A DNA stretch of 64,000 bases from Pomphorhynchus laevis. Lineage: Eukaryota; Acanthocephala; Palaeacanthocephala; Echinorhynchida; Pomphorhynchidae. The translations under genes were made by a program, and so were the position numbers. The notes under the pieces were generated by a model. It ran no database searches. It was given only the letters and a program-made list of their open reading frames with translations, and had not been told where the DNA came from. Below are positions 55,101 through 62,312 of the stretch, one piece after another. The stretch spans positions 62,001 to 126,000 of the forward strand of contig WNNJ02003005.1 in NCBI GenBank assembly GCA_012934845.2, given 5' to 3'. Numbering within the stretch: position 1 is the first letter of the stretch; every line of letters begins with the position of its first letter.

Positions 55101-57860
55101 TTTATTTGATGGTTTAATTTTTGTTAGATAGGCGTTATAATTATTATAACATATATATGTATATCTTTTTCCGAATATAAGGTTAATTAATTTTACTAAC
55201 GCTTCTTTAATATCTACTAAATCTAGATTTGCATAAAGCGTACTAAAATCGTACGTACTTATATTCTAAAAGTTTATTTCTTTTGTCTGTTCTAAAAATT
55301 CTTTTGTAGAATTAATACTGAAATAGTGTTTTATACCAGTATTAATTTCGATTACCTTGCAATATTTTTTAAAGTGTGCTTTAATTACTTTAAGTATTTT
55401 ATTCATATAGACAGAAAGTGGTTTAATGTACATTTAAACGCACTACATATGAACCTAGGTTTGATTAGATTTTTATGTAATTTTGGATTCCAATATAATA
55501 TAGGTATAGTTTTATTATCTAATTCAACCTTTATACCCTTTTTATCCATTATAGAACAGTGACTTGTAATAATTGTTTCTAAATTTATGTTATGAATAAA
55601 TTGTTGCCCTACGTCTCCACCGTGCACATATCTGAACACATTTTAAATCTTTCCTTGCATCCCATAATTAGCCATCATGTCCAGTTTCGTTTGATTCTCC
55701 TACCCATCGTGTACTACATCGCAATTCCCCTTAACATTTACATCTTCCATATCTTGATGAATCTCTACCTGCTTCTTTATCGTTAAGATCATATAATTCC
55801 CTAATTCTATGCACTCCATATTATTCGACAAATTACCGCATCCTTTCCTTTCCTGTTGCTGCTTCTCTTGCTTGGAATTCGCGCCCTACGTGCATCCACT
55901 CGATTTCCTTGTTCATACTATTGAAAATTCGTCTGCGAGAATATTTGTTATCAGTTTGATCATTTTCGTTATTTTTAGTAGGCTTGTAAGCGTGCCGTTG
56001 GCACGCATTTGCCACTCAAAATAAATTTCTCTTTTTTAAGCAATTTATTTTAATAATTTACCGAATAAATTTTATAATTGTCTTGATGTAAACCTGAGAG
56101 TGTTTTACATGTATCTAATTTATATATTTTATCTCCCCTAATGATTTGTTTAGCAACATGACGTATATAGCCTAGTGAACTTCCTGATAAAGACATTTGT
56201 AAATTTTAGCATGTTTTTATAATTATTCATCAAAATTATTTGATGAATAATTATTTAATTATTTAATTAAATAATTATTTCATAATTATTTAATTATGAA
56301 ATATGAGAGGTTTCTACAACACGATGCGAAATCAGCCATGTTTCATGTATTTGAAACGATATACACTTTAGCATTGAAATAAAATTAGACGATTTAGTAA
56401 CTAAAAAATTAAGATGATTTACAAGAGCTTGTTCTGTAATTTAAATTGTGTAATTAATTCGCCAACAAGTGTTTGATTTGTTATCAAATTATTATTTTTA
56501 ATTGTCTAATATGACATTTTTAATCTTTTTGAACAGCTCATTAAGCGATTGCGGAATAAACACTTACCTGGTCAAGCAAATATATACCCATTTACAAGAG
56601 TTGTACGATCGGATATCAGTGACACCACAATGTATATTGTCAGCGGCCAGCCACGATCATTGTATATGATTCCAAGTGACGGTAGCGTAGAATTTTCTAA
56701 ATTTTGTGATAAATGAAAAGTATATTTTGGTTGCATTGCGGCTCACGACAATATTACGACTACATACGGTCTACCACAGTTACGCTATTTAGTCGACTGC
56801 CCTTTTTATATTTCGAATCCACCGAAATAGAAATTTTTACTACTTTATGATTTTACCATATAATACGACAAACTTTAATTTAAATTGTTTGACTTGTCAT
56901 TTCTATTCAGTTATTGATGTCGTTAGTAATCACTTATAAATGCATTTCATTTATCGGTGTTTTAAAAAACGATAAATAAAGCAAAAGTAAAATTGCATTC
57001 TACCCAGATTTACAGAATTTTGGCTTCTTTGCAATATTGATTTAATGAACAGCGGTCAAAATTTAATAGCACTGCACTTCCTTCTGATAACTTTTAAAGC
57101 AAAGTTTTTCATTCAAAAAAATGAATAAGAAATGTTGGTTAAAGTAATCAAGTTCCTGACTTTTAGCTTGACGGCTAAATTAATTGAGTATTTTCTAGAA
57201 AAGTCATTGAATGTTATTTTACATCGATCTACTGCCGCTGATGATATTAGGGGAATGAATGAAAGACTTGTCGATATTTACGAAGCAACCCACACATTTC
57301 AATTATATTTTGAAGGAGCAATACATTCCGAAACTGCTAAAGTGCGCTTTATTACTAATTTTTGTTTTTACTAATTTTTTGACATTTTATTCTCAAGTCG
57401 TCGACACGTGTGCTTGATTGGGAGCATATATCCAGACGTATAACTCATCCACTGCTATATTTTATCGAAGACAATGAATACGTGATCAACAAAATGGATG
57501 TATGGCCGACACATTTGTCTCGATACGACTTTAAATCAAATGAAGACAAATGTCATTTACCACATATCGTGATTTTGAGCCAAATTGAAAACGATCGATT
57601 TCTTTTGGTATTACGGGCAGAATACGACTTAATCGGAACTTGTACTAAGGTACATTTGAACTTCAGCTTTAGCCCGGAACTAATTGTAATTTTAGATTTC
57701 GCTAAATCAATTGCTGCCTGTCCCTTGCAATAATTTTTACCAATCAAGTATAACTGGTCAAGTTGACGCAAATTCAGCTAAATACGACTGTTCGAATGAC
57801 AAGATCGACCTAAAAAGTGGTCTAACAAGCTTTGTGTTTGAAACTTCTTTCATTAAATAG
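32114..57860 (+). CDS. Alpha-mannosidase II (GH38), 13 exons, 5' partial
   Basis: Glycoside hydrolase 38 enzyme of the Golgi mannosidase II type, which trims alpha-1,3 and alpha-1,6 mannose from N-glycans in the Golgi lumen. The exons I join are 32114-33091, 35530-35714, 37781-37936, 38237-38344, 42876-43035, 45441-45559, 46055-46232, 49812-49944, 49977-50113, 56537-56681, 57199-57341, 57398-57649 and 57696-57860. All phases agree, giving 952 residues without a stop. Family landmarks in order: DGGVWKQGW, SHIDVGW (zinc His/Asp), NFDDFGYGSTMP (nucleophile Asp), QRVHY, YSYDIPHTCGPDPK, PLGDDFR (acid Asp), LHHDSITGT (zinc His), ILYNPLE, QANIYPF, SGQP. Animal homologues have about 1,100 residues; the missing part is the N-terminal anchor and stem. 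Odd points: PHSHNDPGW is PFSHIDVGW here, and introns vary from 32 bp to over 6 kb. A lysosomal mannosidase is less likely, given the C-terminal pattern. Confidence 0.9.
33092..33218. repeat. 126-bp direct repeat, left copy, starting at the splice donor
   Basis: It is identical by eye to 33871-33997. It begins right at the exon 1 donor; GAAG precedes both copies, but the right copy has ATATAC where the donor has GTATAC. The pair flanks a 650-bp insert with an RTE fragment. Confidence 0.85.
33445..33870 (+). mobile_element. RTE/BovB-like LINE fragment, 3' end
   Basis: The frame 33470-33676 reads REIEKRICLANAVMRSLYRS and VVVKRELSLQAKLSVCRATY. Further on, in another frame, come RFLRGVAGLSLRDKVRN and LLLHIEESxxRLGH-like text. 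This is the usual C-terminal part of RTE-type ORF2. It is 5'-truncated and frameshifted. The direct repeats around it (33092-33218 and 33871-33997) may be an unusually long target duplication. Confidence 0.7.
33871..33997. repeat. 126-bp direct repeat, right copy
   Basis: See the left copy at 33092. Identity suggests a recent insertion of the DNA between the two. Confidence 0.85.
33998..35529. other. Intron, AT-rich low-complexity DNA
   Basis: It includes a dense AATTAATTAATT tract at about 34270-34440. No gene or known element is seen. Confidence 0.5.
35530..35714 (+). CDS. Mannosidase exon 2
   Basis: Acceptor CTGTCAAG; ends CTAAG|GTGAAA in phase 2. It encodes IQFGTISEYYEEL through YADIGKAYWTGYFSTRPYLK, matching the segment QFGTLQEYF to YWSGYYTSRPY of known mannosidase II. 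Confidence 0.9.
36240..36915 (-). mobile_element. Penelope-like element P2, 3' part (in intron)
   Basis: It holds the C-terminal RT region (FTRNIFLHEHSCIPYNIKY; ATICNDIGFLQNHLNNLID), the 3' hammerhead-like region and the shared terminal string. The 5' half is missing. It lies antisense to the mannosidase. Confidence 0.8.
36455..36532 (-). ncRNA. Hammerhead-like motif in P2 3' region
   Basis: It is nearly the same as the P5 motif at 62313: CTGCTATG with CATAGCAG, GAGGA with TCCTC, and the boxes CCGAAAC and CTGATGA. See 62313 for the pairing. Confidence 0.6.
36916..37780. other. Intron, AT-rich, nothing recognised
   Basis: No frame or repeat of note; only low-complexity A/T stretches. Confidence 0.4.
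37781..37936 (+). CDS. Mannosidase exon 3 with HHDSITGT
   Basis: Acceptor CATCATTTAG; ends CAACG|GTAAGG in phase 2. It encodes SVQLLHYFSEGFRDEI and then LHHDSITGTSPEFVIKDLFQ. The second His of the motif is the fourth zinc ligand of GH38. Confidence 0.9.
38237..38344 (+). CDS. Mannosidase exon 4
   Basis: Acceptor ATAAAG, donor-like AAC|GTGATA, phase 2. It encodes RITKTPHRIQMVSALAFRQV and ISNALSRSG. It fits the phases of exons 3 and 5, but homology is weak and the protein is about 25 residues shorter than relatives at this point, so a further small exon may be missed. Confidence 0.65.
38826..39341 (-). CDS. Possible nested antisense gene, 171 residues, unknown
   Basis: An intact frame lies inside the mannosidase intron on the opposite strand. 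It starts MQYTINFAERAVNGILKDKN, has a basic, aromatic and Cys-rich stretch (QNLWWRYCLSCCYKP) near residue 70, an acidic Ser/Asp run (SETSDLDDHDEHSEQDDSQL) and a basic tail (KRSSKSGRTSTRRN). An AATAAA signal lies about 240 bp after the stop (complement near 38580). Composition is more balanced than in the surrounding DNA. There is no membrane segment or signal peptide. I do not recognise the family. It could instead be a single exon of a larger gene or an element ORF. Confidence 0.55.
   Translation of the reverse strand: MQYTINFAERAVNGILKDKNSDLYNKISTMEMQYLSVTRRQKRYAKEADPRPLILPKDKTKHRQNLWWRYCLSCCYKPTSNISYQGSFRGINRSETSDLDDHDEHSEQDDSQLTTSEDNTIQSDEIREFQTQRANKMWPVPTYKVDDLLKLEGKRSSKSGRTSTRRNNSND
39585..41600 (-). 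mobile_element. RTE-like LINE, decayed (in intron)
   Basis: The endonuclease frame 41089-40643 reads RLASLRLLVKDVKGITVVCA, then LVLISDFNDHVSSD and GVELLHFISRKNLCITNTMF, as in RTE-type AP endonucleases. Nearer 39600-39850 the - strand gives TGVVVPIFMKGNRRLCYNYR followed by GITLLSQMC, the start of an RTE reverse transcriptase. The catalytic YADD half is missing, and several frameshifts are present. Confidence 0.75.
41640..41950 (+). mobile_element. Penelope-like 3' remnant
   Basis: Only the non-coding 3' region remains, with a diverged hammerhead-like motif at 41684-41755 (GGGGCCGAAACCTGATAGCA and CTGATGACCTCTAAT) followed by the A/T-rich tail seen in P1 and P5. The helix I strand has been lost by a small deletion. 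Confidence 0.65.
41951..42875. other. Intron, AT-rich, nothing recognised
   Basis: No further element or frame could be supported up to the exon 5 acceptor. Confidence 0.4.
42876..43035 (+). CDS. Mannosidase exon 5
   Basis: Acceptor TCAAAATAG, donor CTGAG|GTGAGT, phase 0. It encodes ISIILYNPLEFEIQCHLLHF; the YNPLE motif is diagnostic of mannosidase II. Confidence 0.9.
43203..43450 (-). mobile_element. C-terminal fragment of an element ORF
   Basis: The - strand reads CPFGVETYGSLSSSTLALVK, then DSRATSYLLENVSITIQRGN and AVSILATA. The order (P..VET(Y/F)G..., ...I..A(L/I)QRGNA) recurs at the C-terminus of retroelement ORFs in many invertebrates. The class is not resolved. Confidence 0.4.
44531..44920. 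mobile_element. Short inverted-repeat element (MITE-like)
   Basis: The arms GATAAATAATTATTGAAGCA (44531) and GATCCTGCTCCAATAATTCT (44896) are inverted copies over 30 bp with three mismatches. There is no coding capacity. A related stretch at about 52378-52482 interrupts another relic, supporting mobility. Confidence 0.55.
45441..45559 (+). CDS. Mannosidase exon 6
   Basis: Acceptor TATTTATTAG, donor ACGAG|GTTTGA, phase 2. It encodes VSFLATVPAFSARRYIIQMQ, matching ISFRAHIPPLGLKVY of the family. Confidence 0.85.
46055..46232 (+). CDS. Mannosidase exon 7
   Basis: Acceptor CTCTTTTAG, donor TATGAG|GTCTGT, phase 0. It encodes NDYFSVTIENQSTLKIGIHK and then VVIPGAYISNIGDIYE, aligning with the NSFVLLRF and SGAYLFLPDG regions. 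Confidence 0.8.
46233..47479. other. Intron, AT-rich, nothing recognised
   Basis: A 60-codon - strand frame at 46846-47028 is the only notable frame and shows no recognised motif. Confidence 0.4.
47480..49070 (-). mobile_element. hAT transposon relic, ZBED5/FAM200-like transposase
   Basis: From the 5' end on the - strand, a BED-finger-like piece (ITCNSILANESLRPFKLLTH then FNNVH) lacks its first Cys pair. Next comes PDIVNIHCIIHRQALASKTL and DSFKEALAAEVRVVNFICG (48319-48095), IRWLSRGRVLNRAVSQFNE, CYLADIFGLINDLN and MNKLPLWRKRVVKRNMANFR (47849-47616). These match the order seen in ZBED5/FAM200-type hAT transposases. Multiple frameshifts and stops are present, and terminal repeats were not found. 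Confidence 0.75.
49812..49944 (+). CDS. Mannosidase exon 8
   Basis: Acceptor CTGTTAATAG; ends ATAC|GTACAG in phase 1. It encodes PFVFDLNKQLTLHKGSIYSY and then VSLTNNKDITVTV. It is followed by a 32-bp intron. Confidence 0.85.
49977..50113 (+). CDS. Mannosidase exon 9
   Basis: Acceptor CTTTATAG, donor TACAAG|GTATGA. It encodes EISQAIQLDIKSNVRDHTDN and then SFDNVYTDSNGYK, matching FYTDLNGYQ of the family. It continues the frame of exon 8 only if the 32 bp are removed. Confidence 0.9.
50225..51212 (-). mobile_element. Penelope-like element P3 (partial, in intron)
   Basis: The RT frame has FRQVKGVPMGGNSSPIIADS and YMFRYIDDICVFNSNNFYSI (51023-50682), then NLYRKDDIFKLTRNIFLHEH (50679-50422). The 3' ribozyme region is deleted in this copy, and the coding part carries a break. 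On its 5' side it abuts the family B tandem array directly. Confidence 0.8.
51501..51575 (+). ncRNA. Hammerhead-like ribozyme motif, family B unit 1
   Basis: It has the same design as 51859-51933. Its helix II strand is GACAGTC here, pairing with GTGCTGCC less well than GGCAGCC does. The cleavage triplet GTC ends at 51566. Confidence 0.7.
51859..51933 (+). ncRNA. Hammerhead-like ribozyme motif, family B unit 2
   Basis: GAAA lies at 51866-51869, CUGAUGA at 51892-51898, and cleavage triplet GUC ends at 51924. Helix I: UCACCCUA (51884-51891) with UAGG-A-GUGA (51925-51933). Helix II: GUGCUGCC (51899-51906) with GGCAGCC (51859-51865). Helix III: ACGACUGAUGGUAG (51869-51882) with CUACCAUCAG-A-UCGU (51909-51923), 14 pairs with one bulge, closing with the A-U pair next to GUC. 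All expected core bases are present. The strand order is not one of the three standard hammerhead types. Confidence 0.75.
52047..52113. repeat. TA dinucleotide microsatellite
   Basis: About 33 TA units sit at the right edge of the family B array. Confidence 0.95.
52114..53085 (+). mobile_element. Decayed copy of an ORF family common in arthropod genomes
   Basis: Fragments in order are FSHIVLNDLVRDLYS (52240-52321), YKPEDWRLF, VVQNFLGKDKSGHFKGIVAN and NMSIKMHFIFSHLDRFPENL followed by GNVSDEQG (52740-52815). I recall the same order, with LSDLVRDL, EWRLFIDSSK, QNFLGN and LGDVSDEQGERFHQDI, from a repeated ORF annotated only as uncharacterised in many arthropods. It is broken by frameshifts and by an inverted-repeat fragment at about 52378-52482. 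Function unknown. Confidence 0.6.
53086..53280. repeat. Direct repeat, left copy (partner 54512-54695)
   Basis: It shares ATTAATAAAATATAATTTTA and AAAGCATCTAATACAGCAAA with 54512-54695. The second half is about 90% alike. It brackets the element relic at 53755-54490. Confidence 0.7.
53755..54490 (-). mobile_element. Relic of an element ORF with nuclease-like C-terminal domain
   Basis: Order on the - strand: KLEFHDAMAVRYDL, a Cys/His cluster (CSCGEE then HALSCK), CHNIIRDTIAKKG, then the long frame 54268-53753 with ARADIAFTGLNG, ERSFVDICVYNSLTPSY, KYAERIERIEWGTFHPVVLS and TTGAIGP. The spaced D and DI.V motifs suggest a PD-(D/E)XK-like fold. Similar text occurs at the C-terminus of retroelement-type ORFs in cnidarians, sponges and arthropods. 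The element class is not certain. At least one frameshift is present. Confidence 0.5.
54512..54695. repeat. Direct repeat, right copy (partner 53086-53280)
   Basis: See the left copy; the first half differs more than the second. Confidence 0.7.
54832..55585 (-). mobile_element. Penelope-like element P4 (N-terminal RT part)
   Basis: The N-terminal RT frame 55639-55403 reads [20 protein letters not shown], matching the LxxxPKxHK...P.R.I pattern at the start of Penelope RTs. The frame 55091-54831 has QVKGVPMGGNSSLIIADLFL and RYIDDICV. The 3' half is missing, with a few breaks. Confidence 0.75.
55590..56040 (+). mobile_element. LINE D3: 5'-truncated CR1/L2-like 3' end
   Basis: Pieces of the ORF2 C-terminus occur (FPVAASLAWNSRPTCIHSIS, then FILLKIRLREYLL), with the D-family 3' hairpin GTAAGCGTGCCGTTGGCACGC near 55986-56006 followed by CATTTGCCACTCAAAATAAA. 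About 450 bp remain. Confidence 0.75.
56041..56536. other. Intron, AT-rich
   Basis: The left part may include a Penelope-like RT N-terminal remnant on the - strand (56041-56210); the rest is low-complexity A/T. Confidence 0.35.
56537..56681 (+). CDS. Mannosidase exon 10
   Basis: Acceptor TTTTGAACAG; donor GACG|GTAGCG in phase 1. It encodes LIKRLRNKHLPGQANIYPFT and then MYIVSGQPRSLYMIPSD, matching LPLQANYYPI and TGQPLG of the family. The donor choice is inferred from the phase of exon 11. Confidence 0.85.
57199..57341 (+). CDS. Mannosidase exon 11
   Basis: Acceptor TTTTCTAG; ends GCTAAA|GTGCGC in phase 0. It encodes KSLNVILHRSTAADDIRGMN and then FQLYFEGAIHSETAK, matching the DRRL..DD.RG segment. 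Confidence 0.85.
57398..57649 (+). CDS. Mannosidase exon 12
   Basis: Acceptor TTCTCAAG; ends ACTAAG|GTACAT in phase 0. It encodes RRITHPLLYFIEDNEYVINK through LVLRAEYDLIGTCTK. It is separated from exon 11 by 56 bp and from exon 13 by 46 bp. Confidence 0.85.
57696..57860 (+). CDS. Mannosidase exon 13, C-terminus and stop
   Basis: Acceptor AATTTTAG. It encodes ISLNQLLPVPCNNFYQSSIT and ends KIDLKSGLTSFVFETSFIK, resembling INLSPMEISTFRIQLR at the end of mannosidase II. Reading straight through the 46-bp intron would instead end at 57733 without this homology. Confidence 0.8.
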   Translation: MSLNQLLPVPCNNFYQSSITGQVDANSAKYDCSNDKIDLKSGLTSFVFETSFIK

Positions 57861-58504
57861 ATGTCGTATTAGTTCTATTGTTGTATATTAACTATGCCGA
57901 TACAAAAATATCTTTTTTGTCTTGCTTACTGCTCAAGGATCAACGAATTGAATGTTCATACTAGACAAAATCACAATTTTGAATGTAATTGTGTTTTATA
58001 TACAAAATATAAATAATATTAATATATTATTTACATTATTATATTAATACAATATTATTTTAATATAATAATATTTCCGAGCACCACGATCCAAACTCAA
58101 TGCACCTGTACATTCGGTCATAGACATTGAAATGCAAATCACACAATTATCTTTTTTCCTTTTTTAATGTAAATCAAATTAATATATTAACATTATTTAT
58201 ATTGAACCCATTTGCGGGTATTAAATAATAATATTCCACCTTAAAAATAATAATATATAATTAATAATATTATAATAATATATTATTAATAATATATTAT
58301 TAATATATAATAATTTACATTATTATCATATATTATTTATAATATAAAAAAGGACAATTAAGAAATTGAAATATACAAGAAAAGCGATCACACGCGGCAA
58401 ATATTACTTTATTGAAACAGTCAGTTACCATATAATTATCTTGGCTAAGTTCAGACAAATAAAAATGAGCTAATGTTGCTTCCAGCATGAGATTAATAGT
58501 AACC
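57861..58504. other. Downstream AT-rich DNA
   Basis: Dense ATTAATAATATT runs. No clear AATAAA signal lies near the mannosidase stop. Confidence 0.4.
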
Positions 58505-58675
58505 AAAGACAAGAGACAAATTGCTTATTTGGACAACGTTTCGATCCTCACTAGGATCTTTATCAAGTCAAATTATTGTAATGAATTCATTAATCTGAAC
58601 TTTTAAGTTTTTGACTTAATAAAGATCCTAGTGAGGATCGAAACTTTTTCGAAATAAACAATTTGTCTCTCAATA
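58505..58675. repeat. Fold-back element with two opposed hammerhead-like cores
   Basis: The two arms of about 60 bp are inverted copies, from GAGACAAATTGCTTATTTGG to CAATTTGTCTCTC. Each arm read outward gives GATAAAGATCCTAGTGAGGA then TCGAAAC: helix II GATCC with GGATC and a GAAAC box. In the left arm (- strand) GAAAC is followed by GTTGTC, a minimal helix III and GUC site. CUGAUGA is worn to UUGAUAA. This matches the small hammerheads known from Penelope-like elements. Confidence 0.55.
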
Positions 58676-58679
58676 AATA

Positions 58680-59345
58680 ATTTAGTGACGGACCATTGCC
58701 ACATCCGTTTTCAATGTGGCAATAATGCCGTTAGTAGTCAAGGTGTATGGAATTGGAAATCATGAAGAAACGATTCTATCGCTGATTTTCAATGCGAAAT
58801 TCACCTTGTGTGATCCAGCATCTATTCAATAGATAAATAAGTATCCATCATAGGATCACCAATCCCAAATTCAATCGATCTTCATGATCTCATACCGAAC
58901 AATCTATCATAAGCATGGCAGAGAGCATATCGGACAATGCAGTTTCTAGAGATCATTATGTAAAGTTTCATATACTGTGAAATCTGATAATTTTGGATTC
59001 GTATCCTAGCAGTCAAGAGCGCAAGCTAAGTACGGAAAGCGACAGTCGAATCTAGGATGAGTCCAATTTCGAAAGGAGAAGGGTTTGGAGTCAGCCTTCT
59101 GACGAGCCCAAAGCTATTAATATGTGGCAAAAAGTGGGCGAAAAGAAGACGGCTGTGGCAATGATGCCTTAGTAGTTAGGATGTATGGAATTGAAAATCA
59201 TAAAGAAACGATTATATCGCTGATTTTCAATACGAAAGTCACTTTGTGTGACCTAGCAACTATTCAATACATAAATAAGTATCCATCATAGGATCACCAA
59301 TTCCAAATTCAATCGATCTTCATGATCTGATACTGAACAGATCAA
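58680..59345 (+). repeat. Family C repeats, one full and one partial unit
   Basis: It shares with 1045-1544, in reverse orientation, strings such as CAATCGATCTTCATGATCTC and GTATGGAATTG. The end sequence occurs twice (near 58845 and 59280), about 430 bp apart, again giving a tandem arrangement. Confidence 0.7.
59085..59185 (+). ncRNA. Hammerhead-like core in family C, standard order
   Basis: CUGACGA (59099-59105) is followed by GCCCA, a loop of about 25 nt, UGGGC and GAAA (59140-59143), so helix II is a perfect five pairs flanked by both boxes. Downstream, ACGGC can pair with GCC. Helix I is short (AGG with CCU). The 5-nt insert GAAGA after GAAA may have weakened this copy. Confidence 0.5.
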
Positions 59346-59384
59346 TATATATATTATATTTTAATATATGATCGACAATAGAGC

Positions 59385-59590
59385 AAGAAAATATTAAGAC
59401 AAGGTTATTTTTGTTCCAACGTTTCGGTATAACGCGTTTGCCTTCTTTAGCAAAAAAAAATTATCTTATATTGTATGTGTATATTTAAATGACTGAAACT
59501 TTTTGGATTTAAATATAAATTTTTTTGGTGAAGGCAAACGCTTAAAATCGTAAGCTGTTAGAATAAAAAAGAACCTTGTCTTAGTATTTT
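59385..59590. repeat. Second fold-back with opposed hammerhead-like cores
   Basis: The arms begin AAGACAAGGTTATTTTTGTT and end AAAGAACCTTGTCTT. The left arm on the - strand reads GCTAAAGAAGGCAAACGCGT, TATACCGAAACGTTGGAAC, which resembles CUGAAGA, helix II GGCA/UACC, GAAAC and a minimal helix III, as in Penelope-associated hammerheads. The CUGA box is worn to CUAA. Confidence 0.5.
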
Positions 59591-59664
59591 CGTGTTCTAC
59601 TGCGGATCATCTATATAAATATAATATATAAATGAGTCTAGAGAGGATCTCGGATAGCAGTCGT

Positions 59665-59795
59665 AATTCTGACAATATATGATAGTTGCTAGGTCACACA
59701 AGGTGACTATCGCATTGAAAATCAGCCACAGAATCCTTCATTCATGACTTCCATACACCCTGACTACTAAGGGACACCATTACCGTTAAAGGCTA
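59665..59795 (-). repeat. Family C fragment
   Basis: GCTAGGTCACACAAGGTGAC and CTTCCATACACCCTGACTAC match the family C units. It ends in the helix III part of the motif. Confidence 0.65.
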
Positions 59796-60859
59796 TATAT
59801 TATAATTTATATAATATTAATATTATAATATAATAAAATATTTTTTTTCTAATTATATTTTATAAAACGCCTGAATATTAGATTTAACGCTAATGAAAAA
59901 AATAGAAAATACAACGTTCAAATATAATCTAATTTGACATGAGTAAAAGAGTTATATATATTTCAATTAATTGGAATATTTTAATACATATTTTTTAAAT
60001 TAAAGTTAATTGTTTTTGATTGAAGTTTAATTCTATTATATTTACGTTGAACGGACAAAATTGCATGTAGCTAACAGAGAAAGGTAACAAAATACGGTAA
60101 TCGAATTGCCTATAGAGAAAGATTATAGATTAAATATAGAGAAAGATTAAAGTTTCATCCTCTTATATTTTTAACGGTGGATGCAGTACGAACACAGGGA
60201 ATTTACTCAAACATATCGTAAAGATTAAATCTGAGAAGAGGACTTAGCAATACTCCGAATGTATTCAAGCATTGTGATAAAAAATTAGCTTCAAACTTGC
60301 GAAAGTCAGTTCCATGTGTATTCGAGAATCGAGTAGAAATGTAATTTAACGTGATTTGAGTTAGGCTTTCTATTTTTCAATTAATTTTATAATATAATAC
60401 TAAAAATATTATAATATAATAAAATATTTTTTTCTAATTATATTTTATAAAACGCAGTGATAACTGATTATTTGTCCATTTGCGGGAACCGTTATTGTAT
60501 TAGTTTATAAAATTTTATTTAATAAAATAAGTTACAAATTGTTTTCATGTCAAAACTATTAATCTGTATCGATTTGTTATGTAAATATACATTTTATTTA
60601 ATTTATTCAAGTAAAATTTATGACGTGTTTGATTTTAATCGTAATTACACAAACTATACAATTAATAAATAAAATTTATTAATTATTAATTAATGAATTA
60701 TATTTTATAAAATTTTATTTAATAAAATAAGTTACGAATTGTTTTCATGTCAAAACTACTAATTTTAGGCATTGGTTTGAATTATCTACACGAGAAAAAC
60801 ACTTTATTATCAGCTTTCAACTGTCTTCTTAAAGTTAAATTTGAAATTTGAACCAAAAA
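59796..60859. other. AT-rich DNA with short direct repeats
   Basis: A stretch near 59815-59870 recurs near 60405-60455 (TTTTCTAATTATATTTTATA), and another near 60505-60570 recurs near 60705-60770 (TTGTTTTCATGTCAAAACTA). No gene is recognised. Confidence 0.5.
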
Positions 60860-60991
60860 TGCAACAATAGGTAATGATATTGGCTTTCTTCAAAATCATT
60901 TAAATAATTTAATAGATACATATTTTAAACTAGGTTACTATAAAAATAATCAAACAGAAAATAGTAAAATATATAAATCAACACAATAATA

Positions 60992-61129
<138 letters not shown>

Positions 61130-62312
61130 ATGTTTCGATACATTGAAATAAAACTATACCTATTTATATTGGAATCCAAAATTACATAAAAATCCAATCA
61201 AACCTAGGTTCATATGTAGTGCGTTTAAATGTACATTAAAACCACTTTCTGTCTATATGAATAAAATACTTAAAGTAATTAAAGCACATTTTAAAAAATA
61301 TTGCAAGGTAATCGAAATTAATACTGGTATAAAACACTATTTCAGTATTAATTCTACAAAAGAATTTTTAGAACAGACAAAAGAAAATTTTCAAAATATA
61401 AATACATACGATTTTAGTACGCTTTATACAAATCTAGATTTAGTAGATATTAAAGAAGCGTTAGTAAAATTAATTAATCTTATATTCGGAACAAAATATG
61501 TACATATATATGTTATAATAATTATAATGCCTATCTATCAAAAATTAAACCATCAAGTAAATATAAATATATGGATAAAATTAAATTAATAGAATCCTTA
61601 AATATTTTGATAAATCAAAATTATTTAAAATTAGAGACATCTATATTTAGACAATTAAAAGGTGTTCCAATAGGTGGTAATAGTAGCCCAATTATATCTG
61701 ACTTTTGTTATGCTTTATAGAATATGAATTTGTTAATAACTGTGTAAAAACTAAATCTAAGAAAATATATGAAATACATGTTTCGATACATTGATGATAT
61801 ATGTGTATTTAATTCTAATAATTTTTATTCAATTAGTGAGCAGATTTATCCAGAAAGCCTTATTCTTAACAAAACCAATATTAATGATAAAGAAGGTGTA
61901 TATCTAGATATGAACATTAAATTAACATTAACTAAAACTACCTTTAATTTATATCTTAAAGATGACATATTTAAATTTACAAGAAACATATTTTTGCATG
62001 AGCATTCATGCATACCATATAATATAAAATATAATACATTAAATAATGAAATTTTAAGAATTGCAACAATATGTAATGATATTGGCTTTTTTCAAAATCA
62101 TTTAAATAATTTAATAGATACATATTTTAAACTAGGTTACTATAAAAATAACATCAAGCAGAAAATAGTAAAATATATAAATCAACACTAATATAAAGAA
62201 TAAATTTAAACTCTTAAGTGGCAAATTTTTATGGATAATAAATAATATACTTTGTATTAGAATAAGATACTAGATAGTTATTTCAGAGGAAATACATCAT
62301 TAGCATGTATTT

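Noticed and set aside
57398-57733. Mannosidase ending at the stop at 57733
   Set aside because: Homology is lost after GTCTK in that frame and returns in the frame reached by removing a 46-bp GT-AG intron.
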